Source of the DNA: Bacteroidota bacterium
GTDB taxonomy: Bacteria > Bacteroidota > Bacteroidia > Palsa-948
NCBI GenBank assembly: GCA_016213435.1
Contig: JACRAL010000179.1
Coordinates: forward strand, 1 to 47,943
Length of the DNA stretch: 47,943 nucleotides
Direction of reading: 5' to 3'
Within the stretch, counting starts at the first letter, position 1, and every line of letters begins with the position of its first letter. A program made the translations under genes and the position numbers. The notes under the pieces are model-generated. The model was not told the DNA's origin, ran no database searches, and saw only the letters and a list, made by a program, of their open reading frames with translations. Below are positions 25,465 through 34,122 of the stretch, one piece after another.

Positions 25465-26850
25465 ATGCGAAAAATAACCGACTTAATAGTACAGAACAAA
25501 AACCTGGTGTATTATGATATCAACCGGGATAAAACGTTGAAGATCGAAGAGTTTAAGTTTCATGAAGTTTTTTTTTCGTCTCAGGAAAAAAGGCTTGTTT
25601 TTCATTACCCTGATAATTCGTTAGATTCTGTTGAGACATTCTGGGCGCTGATGAAAAGCCCTCATGCAATCGCAATGCTCAGCCCGCAATTAAACCCGGA
25701 ATTTAAAATACAATTAGAGGAATTATACAAACCATATTATATATGGGATCCCGTAAGGAGCGACATTCCCGGGTACAGTAAAAAAACGCTGGATTCAAAA
25801 TATATTTTCGAGATCAATAAAGCTGAAAACCGCTCCATTCATCCGGAACTGAAAATATTGCTCAGTACATCCGGAACCACCGGTTCTCCGAAATTTGTAA
25901 AACTGTCTGAATCAAATCTTGTGGAAAATGCGCTTTCTATATGCGATTACCTGCCCATTGTTTCTGAAGATTGCACTCCTTTGAACCTGCCTATGTATTA
26001 CTCATATGGACTATCGCTTCTTACCACTAATTCCATCAATGGCGGAAAAATAATTTGTTCGGTAAAAGATATTCTTAATCGTGAATTCTGGAACGAATTC
26101 GAAAAACTGAAATTTACTTCATTAGCAGGAGTTCCTTATCTTTACGAGGTTTTGAACCGGATCGGTTTTACAAAAAAACAATATCCTTCGTTGCGTTACC
26201 TTACTCAGGCAGGAGGTAAACTCAATACTAGCCTGGTAGAAATCTTTGAAAAATATGGTTCCGAAAATAATGTTAAATTTTATGTGATGTATGGAGCCAC
26301 AGAAGCCACAGCACGCATGTCGTATATGCCGGCTGACCATTTAAAACAGAAATTAGGATCCATAGGCATGGCCATTAAAAACGGAAAGTTTATCATAGAC
26401 ACTGAAACCGGCGAGCTCATTTACAGCGGGCCCAATGTGTTCGGCGGATATGCAGTAGCCCCGGATGACCTGGTTGTGTTTGAAAAAATCGGCCAACTGC
26501 ACACCGGCGATATTGCACAAATGGACAGCGACGGTTTTTATTACATCACCGGCAGGCTGAAGCGTTTTGTAAAACTGTTCGGCCAGCGGGTAAACTTAGA
26601 CGAAGTTGAAACACGACTGAAAACGGCATTCGGAGGAAAAACTTTTGTATGCGTAGGCATTAATGACAAATATATTGCAGTTACCGTGAATGAAAAAGCG
26701 GTTTCAAAAGAAGAAGTTGAAACGTATATTCATCAGAATCTCGACATTCATCCGAATTTTATCATGTTTCATTACCTTGAAAAAATACCCCTGACGCAAA
26801 ACGGGAAAGTGGATTATACTGTAATCATAGCAATGTATGCAACTGAGTGA
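25465..26850 (+). CDS. AMP-forming acyl-CoA/acyl-ACP ligase
   Basis: This 461-residue adenylating enzyme of the ANL superfamily has core motif LSTSGTTGSPKF (133-144), YGATEATARM (A5), LHTGDIAQMD plus FYYITGRLKRFVKLFGQRV (A7-A8), and PLTQNGKVDY with the catalytic A10 lysine. It would activate a carboxylic acid as an acyl-adenylate and load it on CoA or on the ACP encoded upstream. It is shorter than acyl-CoA synthetases (about 550), closer to adenylation domains. Its end overlaps the luxE-like start by 14 bp. Confidence 0.88.
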   Translation: MRKITDLIVQNKNLVYYDINRDKTLKIEEFKFHEVFFSSQEKRLVFHYPDNSLDSVETFWALMKSPHAIAMLSPQLNPEFKIQLEELYKPYYIWDPVRSDIPGYSKKTLDSKYIFEINKAENRSIHPELKILLSTSGTTGSPKFVKLSESNLVENALSICDYLPIVSEDCTPLNLPMYYSYGLSLLTTNSINGGKIICSVKDILNREFWNEFEKLKFTSLAGVPYLYEVLNRIGFTKKQYPSLRYLTQAGGKLNTSLVEIFEKYGSENNVKFYVMYGATEATARMSYMPADHLKQKLGSIGMAIKNGKFIIDTETGELIYSGPNVFGGYAVAPDDLVVFEKIGQLHTGDIAQMDSDGFYYITGRLKRFVKLFGQRVNLDEVETRLKTAFGGKTFVCVGINDKYIAVTVNEKAVSKEEVETYIHQNLDIHPNFIMFHYLEKIPLTQNGKVDYTVIIAMYATE

Positions 26851-27907
26851 ATACATAAATATCGAACAATATTCTTTACCCGGGAAATTAAAAAATCAAT
26901 ATTTTCTTGATTTGATGGTTCAACTGCACCATCATCATTACGCGCATTCAGCCGAATACAAGAAGATATCCGATGTAATATTTCCTTCATCAGAAAAAAT
27001 TCAATCCATCGAAAACATTCCGTTTGTTCCTGTGAGCCTGTTCAAAAACCATTCATTGAAAAGCATTGCCGACGATAAAGTGTACAAGGTTCTTACATCA
27101 AGCGGAACCACAGGCAGCACGCCTTCGCTCATATATCTCGATGCCGGGGCCTCCCGGCTGCAGACGCTTGCCTTATCAAAAATCATAACGCATATTCTAA
27201 GCAAAGAACGGTTACCGATGCTTATCGTAGATTCAAAATCCGTGATCAGCGACCGGCAATCGTTTTCGGCAAGAGGCGCCGGAATATTAGGTTTATCCGT
27301 ATTTGGTAAAAATCATTTTTACCTGCTCGACGATACATTTGAAATAGATTACAAGGGGCTTGCTGATTTTTTATCAAAATACAATGGTCAGCGAATGCTG
27401 ATTTTCGGATTCACATTCATGGTATGGCAATACCTGTTCTTATCGGATATGAGAGAAAAGATTGATCTGTCGAAATCTGTCCTGATACACAGCGGAGGCT
27501 GGAAAAAATTACAGGAAATTGCAGTTGACAATACTGTTTTTAAAAAATCGCTGAATGAAAAATCCGGCATAAAAGAGATTTACAATTTCTATGGCATGAT
27601 TGAACAGATAGGGTCTGTGTTCCTGGAAAACAGCGACGGGTATTTACACTGCCCTAATTTTTCGGATATCATCATCCGCAATCCCAAAAATTTTTCTGTT
27701 CAGAAAAACGGCGAAGCCGGGCTGATACAGGCGTTGAGCGTTCTTCCCCAAAGTTATCCCGGTCATTCCATCTTAACCGAAGACATCGGCGTGTGCATGG
27801 GCGAAGATGATGCATCGAACGGCTGGAAGGGTAAATATTTCAAAATCTTAGGCAGGGCAAAAAAAGCCGAACTCAGGGGATGCAGCGATACATTTGTAAA
27901 AAAATAA
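26837..27907 (+). CDS. LuxE-like acyl-protein synthetase
   Basis: This 356-residue protein matches the acyl-protein synthetase family (LuxE): IPFVPVSLFKNHSL near the N-terminus, the adenylate-binding SSGTTGSTPS (88-97), MLIFGFTFMVWQYL, LIHSGGWKKL and YGMIEQIGSVF. In luminous bacteria LuxE activates a fatty acid with ATP and passes the acyl group to its own cysteine and then to LuxC, which reduces it to an aldehyde. The gene overlaps the ligase gene and is 10 bp from the luxC-like gene. No luciferase (luxAB) is present, so it serves another purpose. Confidence 0.85.
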   Translation: MQLSEYINIEQYSLPGKLKNQYFLDLMVQLHHHHYAHSAEYKKISDVIFPSSEKIQSIENIPFVPVSLFKNHSLKSIADDKVYKVLTSSGTTGSTPSLIYLDAGASRLQTLALSKIITHILSKERLPMLIVDSKSVISDRQSFSARGAGILGLSVFGKNHFYLLDDTFEIDYKGLADFLSKYNGQRMLIFGFTFMVWQYLFLSDMREKIDLSKSVLIHSGGWKKLQEIAVDNTVFKKSLNEKSGIKEIYNFYGMIEQIGSVFLENSDGYLHCPNFSDIIIRNPKNFSVQKNGEAGLIQALSVLPQSYPGHSILTEDIGVCMGEDDASNGWKGKYFKILGRAKKAELRGCSDTFVKK

Positions 27908-27917
27908 TTCTGAAATT

Positions 27918-29147
27918 ATGACGGTTCAGCAAATATCACCCGAAAATAATACGGTTCCCGTAGAAGCGCTGCAACTATTCTCTGATGCGAAATTTCCGCT
28001 CCGGCCCTTTGATGATTTAACCATTGATTTTTTTAATACGCTCTCAAAACAAATCCTGTCCGATAAAGAAATCAACAGGGTACCGGCCATAGCGGCATTA
28101 GGATTCTGGCTTCGAAAAGCGAATTTTCGGAATATTTACAAACAGAACCGGCATCTTTTTGAAAGCGCTGATTACAGGATTTCTCCGTTAGGCATTGTGT
28201 TTCATGTGTGTCCGTCGAATGTGGATACCATGTTTCTCTACAGCCTTTCCATATCATTAGCCGCAGGCAATAAAAATATCGTGAGGATTTCTGAAAGGTT
28301 GAATCATCCGCACATCAGTTATATTATTACTTTGCTCAATAAGACCATAGCACAGAAAGAATACCTGCTATTTCAAAATTATATTTGTATTTTGAAATAC
28401 GGCCATGATGATGATATCAACCGGTATTTCTCGGAAAGAGCAGATGCCAGGATTTTGTGGGGCGGCGATGCCACGATACATTATTTTAAAAATATCCCGG
28501 TTCAACCCAGGATAAAAGACATTGCTTTTGCCGACAGGATTTCAATTTCGCTGATCAAAAGCGACGAATTTAACAGGATGGCCGAAGCGGAGAAAAAAGA
28601 ACTTGTGCGAAAATTTTTTAATGATTCATACACCTTTGATCAAAAAGGCTGCTCATCGCCGCAGGTTATTTTTATATATGGAAATTCCGGCGACAACGCG
28701 ATTTTTGAAAAAGAATTTTATTCTTTGCTCAATGCGTTTTCATCCCTGAATTATGACAATGACATTTCCTCTTTATCCTCGCTTAAATTCAATCAAATGG
28801 CCGATGATGCAATAGATGGAACAGTATCCGGTTTTATCAATCAAACAAACGATACGGTTTTTGCTGATTCTGAAAACCTGAAAAACCTGAAGCATAGTTG
28901 CGGCGGCGGATATTTTTACACCAAGCAAATTACACAACTTAATGAATTAATACCCTTCATCAATAAAAAAACGCAAACCTTAAGTTACTTCGGTCTCGGT
29001 AAAAATGAAATAAACGAAATAATAACCAGCGCTGCAGGTATAGGAATAGACCGGATTGTTCCGATAGGGAAAGCGCTTGAGTTTAATTATATCTGGGACG
29101 GTTTTAACCTGTTAGATGAACTTTCAGGGAAAATTTATTTCCAGTAA
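27918..29147 (+). CDS. LuxC-like acyl-CoA/acyl-protein reductase
   Basis: This 409-residue aldehyde-dehydrogenase-fold reductase belongs to the LuxC family. Visible features are PLGIVFHVCPSNVDTMF (90-106), AGNKNIVRIS, WGGDAT, and QKGCSSPQVIF with the acyl-accepting cysteine C245. LuxC takes the acyl group from LuxE or acyl-CoA and reduces it with NADPH to a fatty aldehyde. Its neighbours make this a LuxE-LuxC pair inside a polysaccharide locus. The product might be an aldehyde for reductive coupling or an alcohol after further reduction. Confidence 0.88.
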   Translation: MTVQQISPENNTVPVEALQLFSDAKFPLRPFDDLTIDFFNTLSKQILSDKEINRVPAIAALGFWLRKANFRNIYKQNRHLFESADYRISPLGIVFHVCPSNVDTMFLYSLSISLAAGNKNIVRISERLNHPHISYIITLLNKTIAQKEYLLFQNYICILKYGHDDDINRYFSERADARILWGGDATIHYFKNIPVQPRIKDIAFADRISISLIKSDEFNRMAEAEKKELVRKFFNDSYTFDQKGCSSPQVIFIYGNSGDNAIFEKEFYSLLNAFSSLNYDNDISSLSSLKFNQMADDAIDGTVSGFINQTNDTVFADSENLKNLKHSCGGGYFYTKQITQLNELIPFINKKTQTLSYFGLGKNEINEIITSAAGIGIDRIVPIGKALEFNYIWDGFNLLDELSGKIYFQ

Positions 29148-29237
29148 AATTTACCGGTTTTCTTGATATTTCCCTTCTATCCTTTAATCAGACTTAAATA
29201 AATTCCAGGTTTAGTAAAAATAAAAAGTAAAATTTTC

Positions 29238-29245
29238 TACTTTTG
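29238..29245 (+). promoter_or_regulatory. Promoter-like -7 box of the mntA-hepT pair
   Basis: TACTTTTG fits TAnnTTTG and lies 21 bp before the start codon. No TTTG is found at the expected distance upstream. Confidence 0.4.
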
Positions 29246-29265
29246 TATATCATATTGACAACACG

Positions 29266-29565
29266 ATGGATTTAATAGATAAAAATATTACTATAATTCA
29301 AAACCTTTGTAAACGATATAAAGTGTTACGCTTGTTTGCTTTTGGTTCGGTTTTAACTGATAAATTCAGGCAAGACAGCGATGTGGATTTATTAGTAGAA
29401 TTCGATACTATTGATTTAAAAGATTATGCGGACAATTATTTTGATTTTAAATTTTCTTTACGGGATTTATTAAAAAAAGAAATTGACTTATTGGAAAATA
29501 AGGGATTAAAAAATCCATTTTTGAAGCAATCTATTGATTCAACAAAAAAAATGATTTATGGATAA
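29266..29565 (+). CDS. mntA: MntA-type nucleotidyltransferase antitoxin
   Basis: This 99-residue minimal nucleotidyltransferase has FGSVLTDKFRQDSDVDLLVE, with GS at 27-28 and the metal-binding D39/D41. MntA adds AMP residues to the HepT toxin and so disables it. It overlaps hepT by 8 bp, the standard arrangement. It interrupts the polysaccharide locus between luxC-like and tylF-like genes and has its own promoter box, so it looks like an inserted addiction module. Confidence 0.9.
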   Translation: MDLIDKNITIIQNLCKRYKVLRLFAFGSVLTDKFRQDSDVDLLVEFDTIDLKDYADNYFDFKFSLRDLLKKEIDLLENKGLKNPFLKQSIDSTKKMIYG

Positions 29566-29893
29566 TGAAATAAAGACATGGCTCTATGACATGTTGCAAT
29601 CAACAATAGAAATCGAAAGTTACTTTGAAAATAAGGAAAAAAGATATGATGACTTTATAAAAGATCGTAAACTAAAAAGAGCCGTCGAGAGAAATATTGA
29701 AATAATAGGAGAAGCCATTAATAGAATATTAAAAAAGGATTCAAATTTTAACATTACGAATGCCCGTAAAATTGTAGATACCAGAAACAGAATTATTCAT
29801 GGATACGATACTGTAACGGATGACTTTCTCTGGAGTATCATAATAAATCACATCCCTCAGTTAAGAGTTGAATTGGAAGAATTTTTCAAATAG
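29558..29893 (+). CDS. hepT: HepT-type toxin (HEPN RNase)
   Basis: This 111-residue all-helical HEPN protein has the catalytic pattern R76-N-x3-H81 with Y83 (DTRNRIIHGYD), matching the RX4HXY motif whose tyrosine is AMPylated by MntA. Active HepT cleaves RNA; the paired nucleotidyltransferase upstream neutralises it. The catalytic residues are intact, so the module may be functional. Confidence 0.9.
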   Translation: MDNEIKTWLYDMLQSTIEIESYFENKEKRYDDFIKDRKLKRAVERNIEIIGEAINRILKKDSNFNITNARKIVDTRNRIIHGYDTVTDDFLWSIIINHIPQLRVELEEFFK

Positions 29894-29928
29894 CTCAAAA
29901 CCTACCATAAATTATAAAATTTTATTTC

Positions 29929-30732
29929 ATGAATATTTTAAAAAAAATCATATTGAACTACCTTAAATCAAGAGATCTCGAGATATACAAGAAAACTCTG
30001 AAATTAAAAGAAATTGAAACTTTTGAAAAAGAAGCAGAAAAATATTTCCAGATAGTAAAATCAAACACCATGCTTAGCAATGCCCGCCTGCTCTCGCTCT
30101 GGGAGCAGGTGCTGTATTGCGAAAAGAACAACATTCCCGGCGCATTTGTTGAGTGTGGCACATGGAAGGGCGGTGCTATGGGGCTTATGGCGCTGGCCAA
30201 TATAAAATTCAGTAACCGGAAACGCCACCTGCATTTATTTGATGCATTCACAGAAATATGCGAACCGGATCCGGCTGTTGACGGAGAGCGCGCCATTAAC
30301 GAAGTAAGACCTTTTGTAAAAGACAAAGAATTAAAAGGCGAGTTACTGCCTGTCAAGGGGGTTTACGATTGGAAAGGCGGGCCGGGTACGCTGGAAGAAA
30401 ACCGCGATTTGCTTGAGAATAAAATAAAATACGATAAAAATTACCTGCACTACCACAAAGGATGGTTCCAGGAAACCCTGCCGCTTGTTTCAGACAAAAT
30501 AGGAGATATTGCCATCCTGCGGCTCGACGGCGATTTCTATGCCTCTACAAAAATATGCCTTGAATATCTTTACAGTAGCGTGGTTCACGGAGGCCTTGTG
30601 ATTATTGACGATTACGGCACCTACGAAGGCTGCAAGAAAGCAGTTGACGACTTTATTGAACAGAAAAAAATAAAAGCATTACTAGCCCATATTGACAGCG
30701 ATGCCTGCTTCTTTGTGAAAACAGAAAAGTAA
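29929..30732 (+). CDS. TylF/MycF-type sugar O-methyltransferase
   Basis: This 267-residue S-adenosylmethionine-dependent methyltransferase is of the macrocin O-methyltransferase family. It has GAFVECGTWKGGAMGLMAL (SAM site), HLHLFDAFTEI, LRLDGDFYASTKICLEYL and GGLVIIDDYGTYEGCKKAV with the metal-binding aspartates. TylF-family enzymes methylate hydroxyls of deoxysugars in antibiotics and surface glycans. In this locus a sugar of the polysaccharide is the likely substrate. It converges with the next methyltransferase with a 7-bp gap. Confidence 0.88.
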   Translation: MNILKKIILNYLKSRDLEIYKKTLKLKEIETFEKEAEKYFQIVKSNTMLSNARLLSLWEQVLYCEKNNIPGAFVECGTWKGGAMGLMALANIKFSNRKRHLHLFDAFTEICEPDPAVDGERAINEVRPFVKDKELKGELLPVKGVYDWKGGPGTLEENRDLLENKIKYDKNYLHYHKGWFQETLPLVSDKIGDIAILRLDGDFYASTKICLEYLYSSVVHGGLVIIDDYGTYEGCKKAVDDFIEQKKIKALLAHIDSDACFFVKTEK

Positions 30733-30739
30733 CCAGTGA

Positions 30740-31537
30740 TTATTTTGAAAGCACTCCAACAACACGCCTTGTCCAGTATTTGTTAATTACCGGGATATAG
30801 CGCATGAATTTAAGGCCTAATATCATTATGTAATCCAGTACAATAATTTTAAATTCCAGGTTACTGATCATCTCCTTAAATTCATTAATAGTAATGCGAT
30901 TCAACTCCTCGAAGTGCTCAATGTATGATAAATTACCAACCGTAGGATGTTCAGGTTTCAATTTTTTAATTACATTTATCAGGGTCTTATCTGAAAATAA
31001 AATATGGCACCATGGGATGTAAATGCAATCATACAGGTGCGCAGCGCCAAAACTGGTCCATGGAGGAAATTCAAGACAAATTTTACCGCCCGGCTTTATT
31101 ACCCGTTTGCATTCTGCCAGCGCTTTGATCAAAATCGGTCTGCCGATATGCTCTACCACATCATTCAATAAAACTATATCGAACGTATCGGATTCAAAAG
31201 GCATAGAATCAAGGCTGCCCTGATAAAATTCTGTATTCTGAATTTTTTTATGCTTAGAAAATTCTTTTGCCAGACTTAAACGGTTTTCATCAATATCAAT
31301 TCCGATAATCAGTTTGCAACCTTTCTCTGCATAAAAAACGGTTTTCCCTCCCGGTCCGCAACCTGCATCCAGAACGGTTTTATCTTTCATATCAATAAAA
31401 GGCGCGTATAAATCATAGCTGGCCTGAGCCCAGCCATACTGCGCCTCTGTATATGCCTGCGGAGATTCCCTGCCGGCAACTTTAACTTTTGGGAAACAGT
31501 TATTCAATAATAAACAAATATGCTCGCTTAATCTCAT
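30740..31537 (-). CDS. Class I SAM-dependent methyltransferase
   Basis: This 265-residue methyltransferase has motif I VLDAGCGPGGKT, acidic motif II GIDIDENRL, DIVLLNDVVEHI and RVIKPGGKICLEFPPW. The C-terminal region is longer than a minimal core and ends in a basic hydrophobic segment. The substrate is unknown; given the neighbourhood it probably modifies a glycan or glycolipid. It is on the minus strand, convergent with the TylF-like gene and divergent from the FISUMP gene. Confidence 0.8.
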   Translation of the reverse strand: MRLSEHICLLLNNCFPKVKVAGRESPQAYTEAQYGWAQASYDLYAPFIDMKDKTVLDAGCGPGGKTVFYAEKGCKLIIGIDIDENRLSLAKEFSKHKKIQNTEFYQGSLDSMPFESDTFDIVLLNDVVEHIGRPILIKALAECKRVIKPGGKICLEFPPWTSFGAAHLYDCIYIPWCHILFSDKTLINVIKKLKPEHPTVGNLSYIEHFEELNRITINEFKEMISNLEFKIIVLDYIMILGLKFMRYIPVINKYWTRRVVGVLSK

Positions 31538-31606
31538 TACCTGATTTTAAATAATTCAGTTATATAAATAAGGCCACAAATATAGAGAAATAAAATAAAA
31601 ATTGAT

Positions 31607-31614
31607 TATATTTG
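31607..31614 (+). promoter_or_regulatory. Promoter-like -7 box of the FISUMP gene
   Basis: TATATTTG fits TAnnTTTG, 45 bp before the start codon. No clear TTTG partner at the standard distance. Confidence 0.35.
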
Positions 31615-31658
31615 TGATTAACTACAGCGCTCTGAAACATTAAAAAAAAATTGATGTC

Positions 31659-32615
31659 ATGAAACACATAAAATTATTATTAATAACCGGTTTTATACTA
31701 ACAGGAACATACTATATTGGAAACGGCCAGGGTTTTATTTGCGGGGATATTATCACGGATTCCAGAGACGGGCAGGTATATCCTACAGTTCAGATCGGGG
31801 CTCAATGCTGGATGAAACAGAATTTGAATATCGGCTTGTTTGTATTCGGAACCAGTTCGGGTTACCCGAATTCCAATGTAAGCAATAACGGGATCATAGA
31901 AAAATACTGTTATAATAATATGATGAACAACTGCAAAACTTATGGAGGTTTATATGATTGGGACGAAGCTATGAATTACACGACTGCCCAGGGAACGCAG
32001 GGAATTTGTCCGGCAGGGTGGCACATCCCTACTGAATCCGAGTGGTATGAATTGGAGCATTTTATAGACCCTACCATCAATCCAAATTCTTATGGTTGGC
32101 GCGGTACAAACTGCGGCACAAAATTAAAACAGGGAGGATCGTCCGGCTTTGACGCGCTGTTTGGAGGACTACGGAATTATGACGGTGTTTTTAATTATAT
32201 GGGATCTTTCGGCTGGTTCTGGACATCAACTGAATCTTTCGGGGATTATGTTTTTAAACGCAGCGTTGGTTCCAGTTATGCATCCATCTGGAGAGACGAA
32301 AGCATTCATAGTTATGGGTTCAGCATTCGTTGTATCACTTATGATGGAGTGATAAGTCAAATTCCTCAAATACCCGAAAATCTCATACAGACGCATGTTT
32401 ATCCAAATCCGGCAAGTAATAACCTGACTCTTGAAATACCGAACGAAAATACAACATTCCATTTTGAAATATTTAATATTGCAGGCGAAGCGGTTTATAA
32501 ATCGGATGTTAATAAAACAGTAGTTATTGATATTTCGGATTTCCCAAATGGCGCATATTGGATAAAATTATATAATGATAAATCAATCCGAATTGTGCCT
32601 TTCCACAAAGAGTAA
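31659..32615 (+). CDS. Secreted FISUMP-domain protein with T9SS sorting domain
   Basis: This 318-residue protein has a signal peptide (hydrophobic residues 5-20). A Fibrobacter-succinogenes-major-paralogous (FISUMP) domain follows, with YPTVQIGAQCWMKQNLN, YGGLYDWDEAMNY, GICPAGWHIPTESEW, FWTSTES and YGFSIRCI. The C-terminal ~75 residues, starting VYPNPASNNLTLEI and ending LYNDKSIRIVPFHKE, form a type-A T9SS sorting domain. It should be exported by type IX secretion and attached to the cell surface or released. FISUMP function is unknown. It lies inside the polysaccharide locus. Confidence 0.88.
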   Translation: MKHIKLLLITGFILTGTYYIGNGQGFICGDIITDSRDGQVYPTVQIGAQCWMKQNLNIGLFVFGTSSGYPNSNVSNNGIIEKYCYNNMMNNCKTYGGLYDWDEAMNYTTAQGTQGICPAGWHIPTESEWYELEHFIDPTINPNSYGWRGTNCGTKLKQGGSSGFDALFGGLRNYDGVFNYMGSFGWFWTSTESFGDYVFKRSVGSSYASIWRDESIHSYGFSIRCITYDGVISQIPQIPENLIQTHVYPNPASNNLTLEIPNENTTFHFEIFNIAGEAVYKSDVNKTVVIDISDFPNGAYWIKLYNDKSIRIVPFHKE

Positions 32616-32649
32616 TCTGTAAATTCTACTCTTAATTGCAAAATAGAAT

Positions 32650-32657
32650 TACTTTTG
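32650..32657 (+). promoter_or_regulatory. Promoter-like -7 box before the flippase gene
   Basis: TACTTTTG fits TAnnTTTG, 27 bp before the start; no clear TTTG at the usual spacing. Confidence 0.35.
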
Positions 32658-32683
32658 CAGCGTTATCTGTATTGATTTAAAAG

Positions 32684-34117
32684 ATGACGTTAAAGCAACA
32701 AACAATAAGCGGGATCAAATGGACAAGCATTTCTGCGATTGTCCTTGCAGCTATATTATTCCTGCAGCAGGTTTTGCTGGCGCATTTTTTTCTTACCAAA
32801 GACGAGTTCGGCGCCATGGCGATCCTGCTTGTAATAATAGGATTTGCCAATATTTTCATTGATATGGGCGTGAGCAACGCTATTATTTACAAACAGGATA
32901 TTACAAACTCACAACTGTCGGGCCTTTACTGGCTTAATATATTTTCCGGTTTTATTTTCTTCATTATAATATCTTCCATAAGCCCGCTCATTGTAATGTT
33001 TTACAGCAAAGTTCAGATTCACGCTCATTATATTATCATCATCAGCCTGTCGTTTGTAATCACTTCCGTATCGCGGCAATTCAGAATTTTACTGCAAAAA
33101 AACCTGTTGTTTAAAAATATTTCAATTATAGAAATCACAGCGGCAGCTATAAGTTTTGCATTTTGCATGTATCTTGCCTATATCGGGAAAGGCATATATT
33201 CTCTTATTTTCAGTACGGTTTTAAACAGCCTGATCCAGGCAATCATGCTTTTTATTATCGGTATAAAAATTCACAAACCAAAATTCACCTACCATCACAA
33301 AGAGTTAAAAGAATTTTTTGGTTTCGGACGGTTCCAGATGGGAGGAAATATCATTAATTATTTTTTTACACAAATTGATACCTTGCTGATCGGAAAATTC
33401 CTTGGTGGAGATGTTCTGGGATTATATACAATCGCAAAAACCCTGGTGATGGCGCCCATACAGCTCATCAACCCGATCATCACAAAGGTTACCTTCCCGG
33501 TAATGTCGAAAATGCAGGACAATGCCCTGGCATTGAAAAATATTTACCTTAAAACTTTAAATTATTTGTCGTCCATAAATTTCCCGATCTATACCATGCT
33601 GCTTATCCTGGCACAACCTGTAATTATTATTGTTTATGGTCCCAAATGGGTAGATGCAACCTATATATTGCAGGTCTTATCGGTTACTTTTCTTATCCGT
33701 TCCACAGGCAACCCGGTAGGCGCCTTATTATATGCCAAAGGCCGTGCAGATTTGGTTTTTTACTGGGTTCTCTCGCTGATTTTCGTGATCCCTGTTGGAA
33801 TTTTTATCGGCTCGCTATGGGGTATCAACGAAGTGTGTTATGCACTCCTTATTTTACAAATAGTGCTGCATTATCCCAGCTATCATTTCCTGATAAAAAA
33901 GATCATACCGGTTAGCTTTCTTGATTATAACCTGAATCTGGCAAAACCCTTACTATTTTCTGTAATTGCAGGGTGTTTATCATTTTTTTGGGTTTTCATA
34001 GTTACGGATAATTATCTCAAAATTGCTTTCGTGCTTGCAACAGGCGGGTTCATTTACGCGTGCATGAATTACTTCTTCAATAAGAATATTATAAAAGCGC
34101 TTAAGGAATTTAAATAA
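32684..34117 (+). CDS. Wzx-type polysaccharide/lipid flippase (MOP superfamily)
   Basis: This 477-residue polytopic protein has about 12-14 predicted membrane helices and the N-terminal pattern of polysaccharide exporters (GIKWTSISAIVLAAILFLQQV, LAHFFLTKDEFGAMAIL, DMGVSNAIIYKQ), plus FFTQIDTLLIGKFLGGDVLG and the LPS-family ITKVTFPVMSKMQ. It would flip lipid-linked sugar units across the inner membrane. No polymerase (Wzy) is recognisable in the window, so the locus is incomplete here or extends elsewhere. Confidence 0.88.
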   Translation: MTLKQQTISGIKWTSISAIVLAAILFLQQVLLAHFFLTKDEFGAMAILLVIIGFANIFIDMGVSNAIIYKQDITNSQLSGLYWLNIFSGFIFFIIISSISPLIVMFYSKVQIHAHYIIIISLSFVITSVSRQFRILLQKNLLFKNISIIEITAAAISFAFCMYLAYIGKGIYSLIFSTVLNSLIQAIMLFIIGIKIHKPKFTYHHKELKEFFGFGRFQMGGNIINYFFTQIDTLLIGKFLGGDVLGLYTIAKTLVMAPIQLINPIITKVTFPVMSKMQDNALALKNIYLKTLNYLSSINFPIYTMLLILAQPVIIIVYGPKWVDATYILQVLSVTFLIRSTGNPVGALLYAKGRADLVFYWVLSLIFVIPVGIFIGSLWGINEVCYALLILQIVLHYPSYHFLIKKIIPVSFLDYNLNLAKPLLFSVIAGCLSFFWVFIVTDNYLKIAFVLATGGFIYACMNYFFNKNIIKALKEFK

Positions 34118-34122
34118 TAAGA

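Noticed and set aside
27918-29147. Bioluminescence operon
   Set aside because: LuxE and LuxC homologues are present but no luxA or luxB, and the neighbours are sugar-modifying and acyl-carrier genes.
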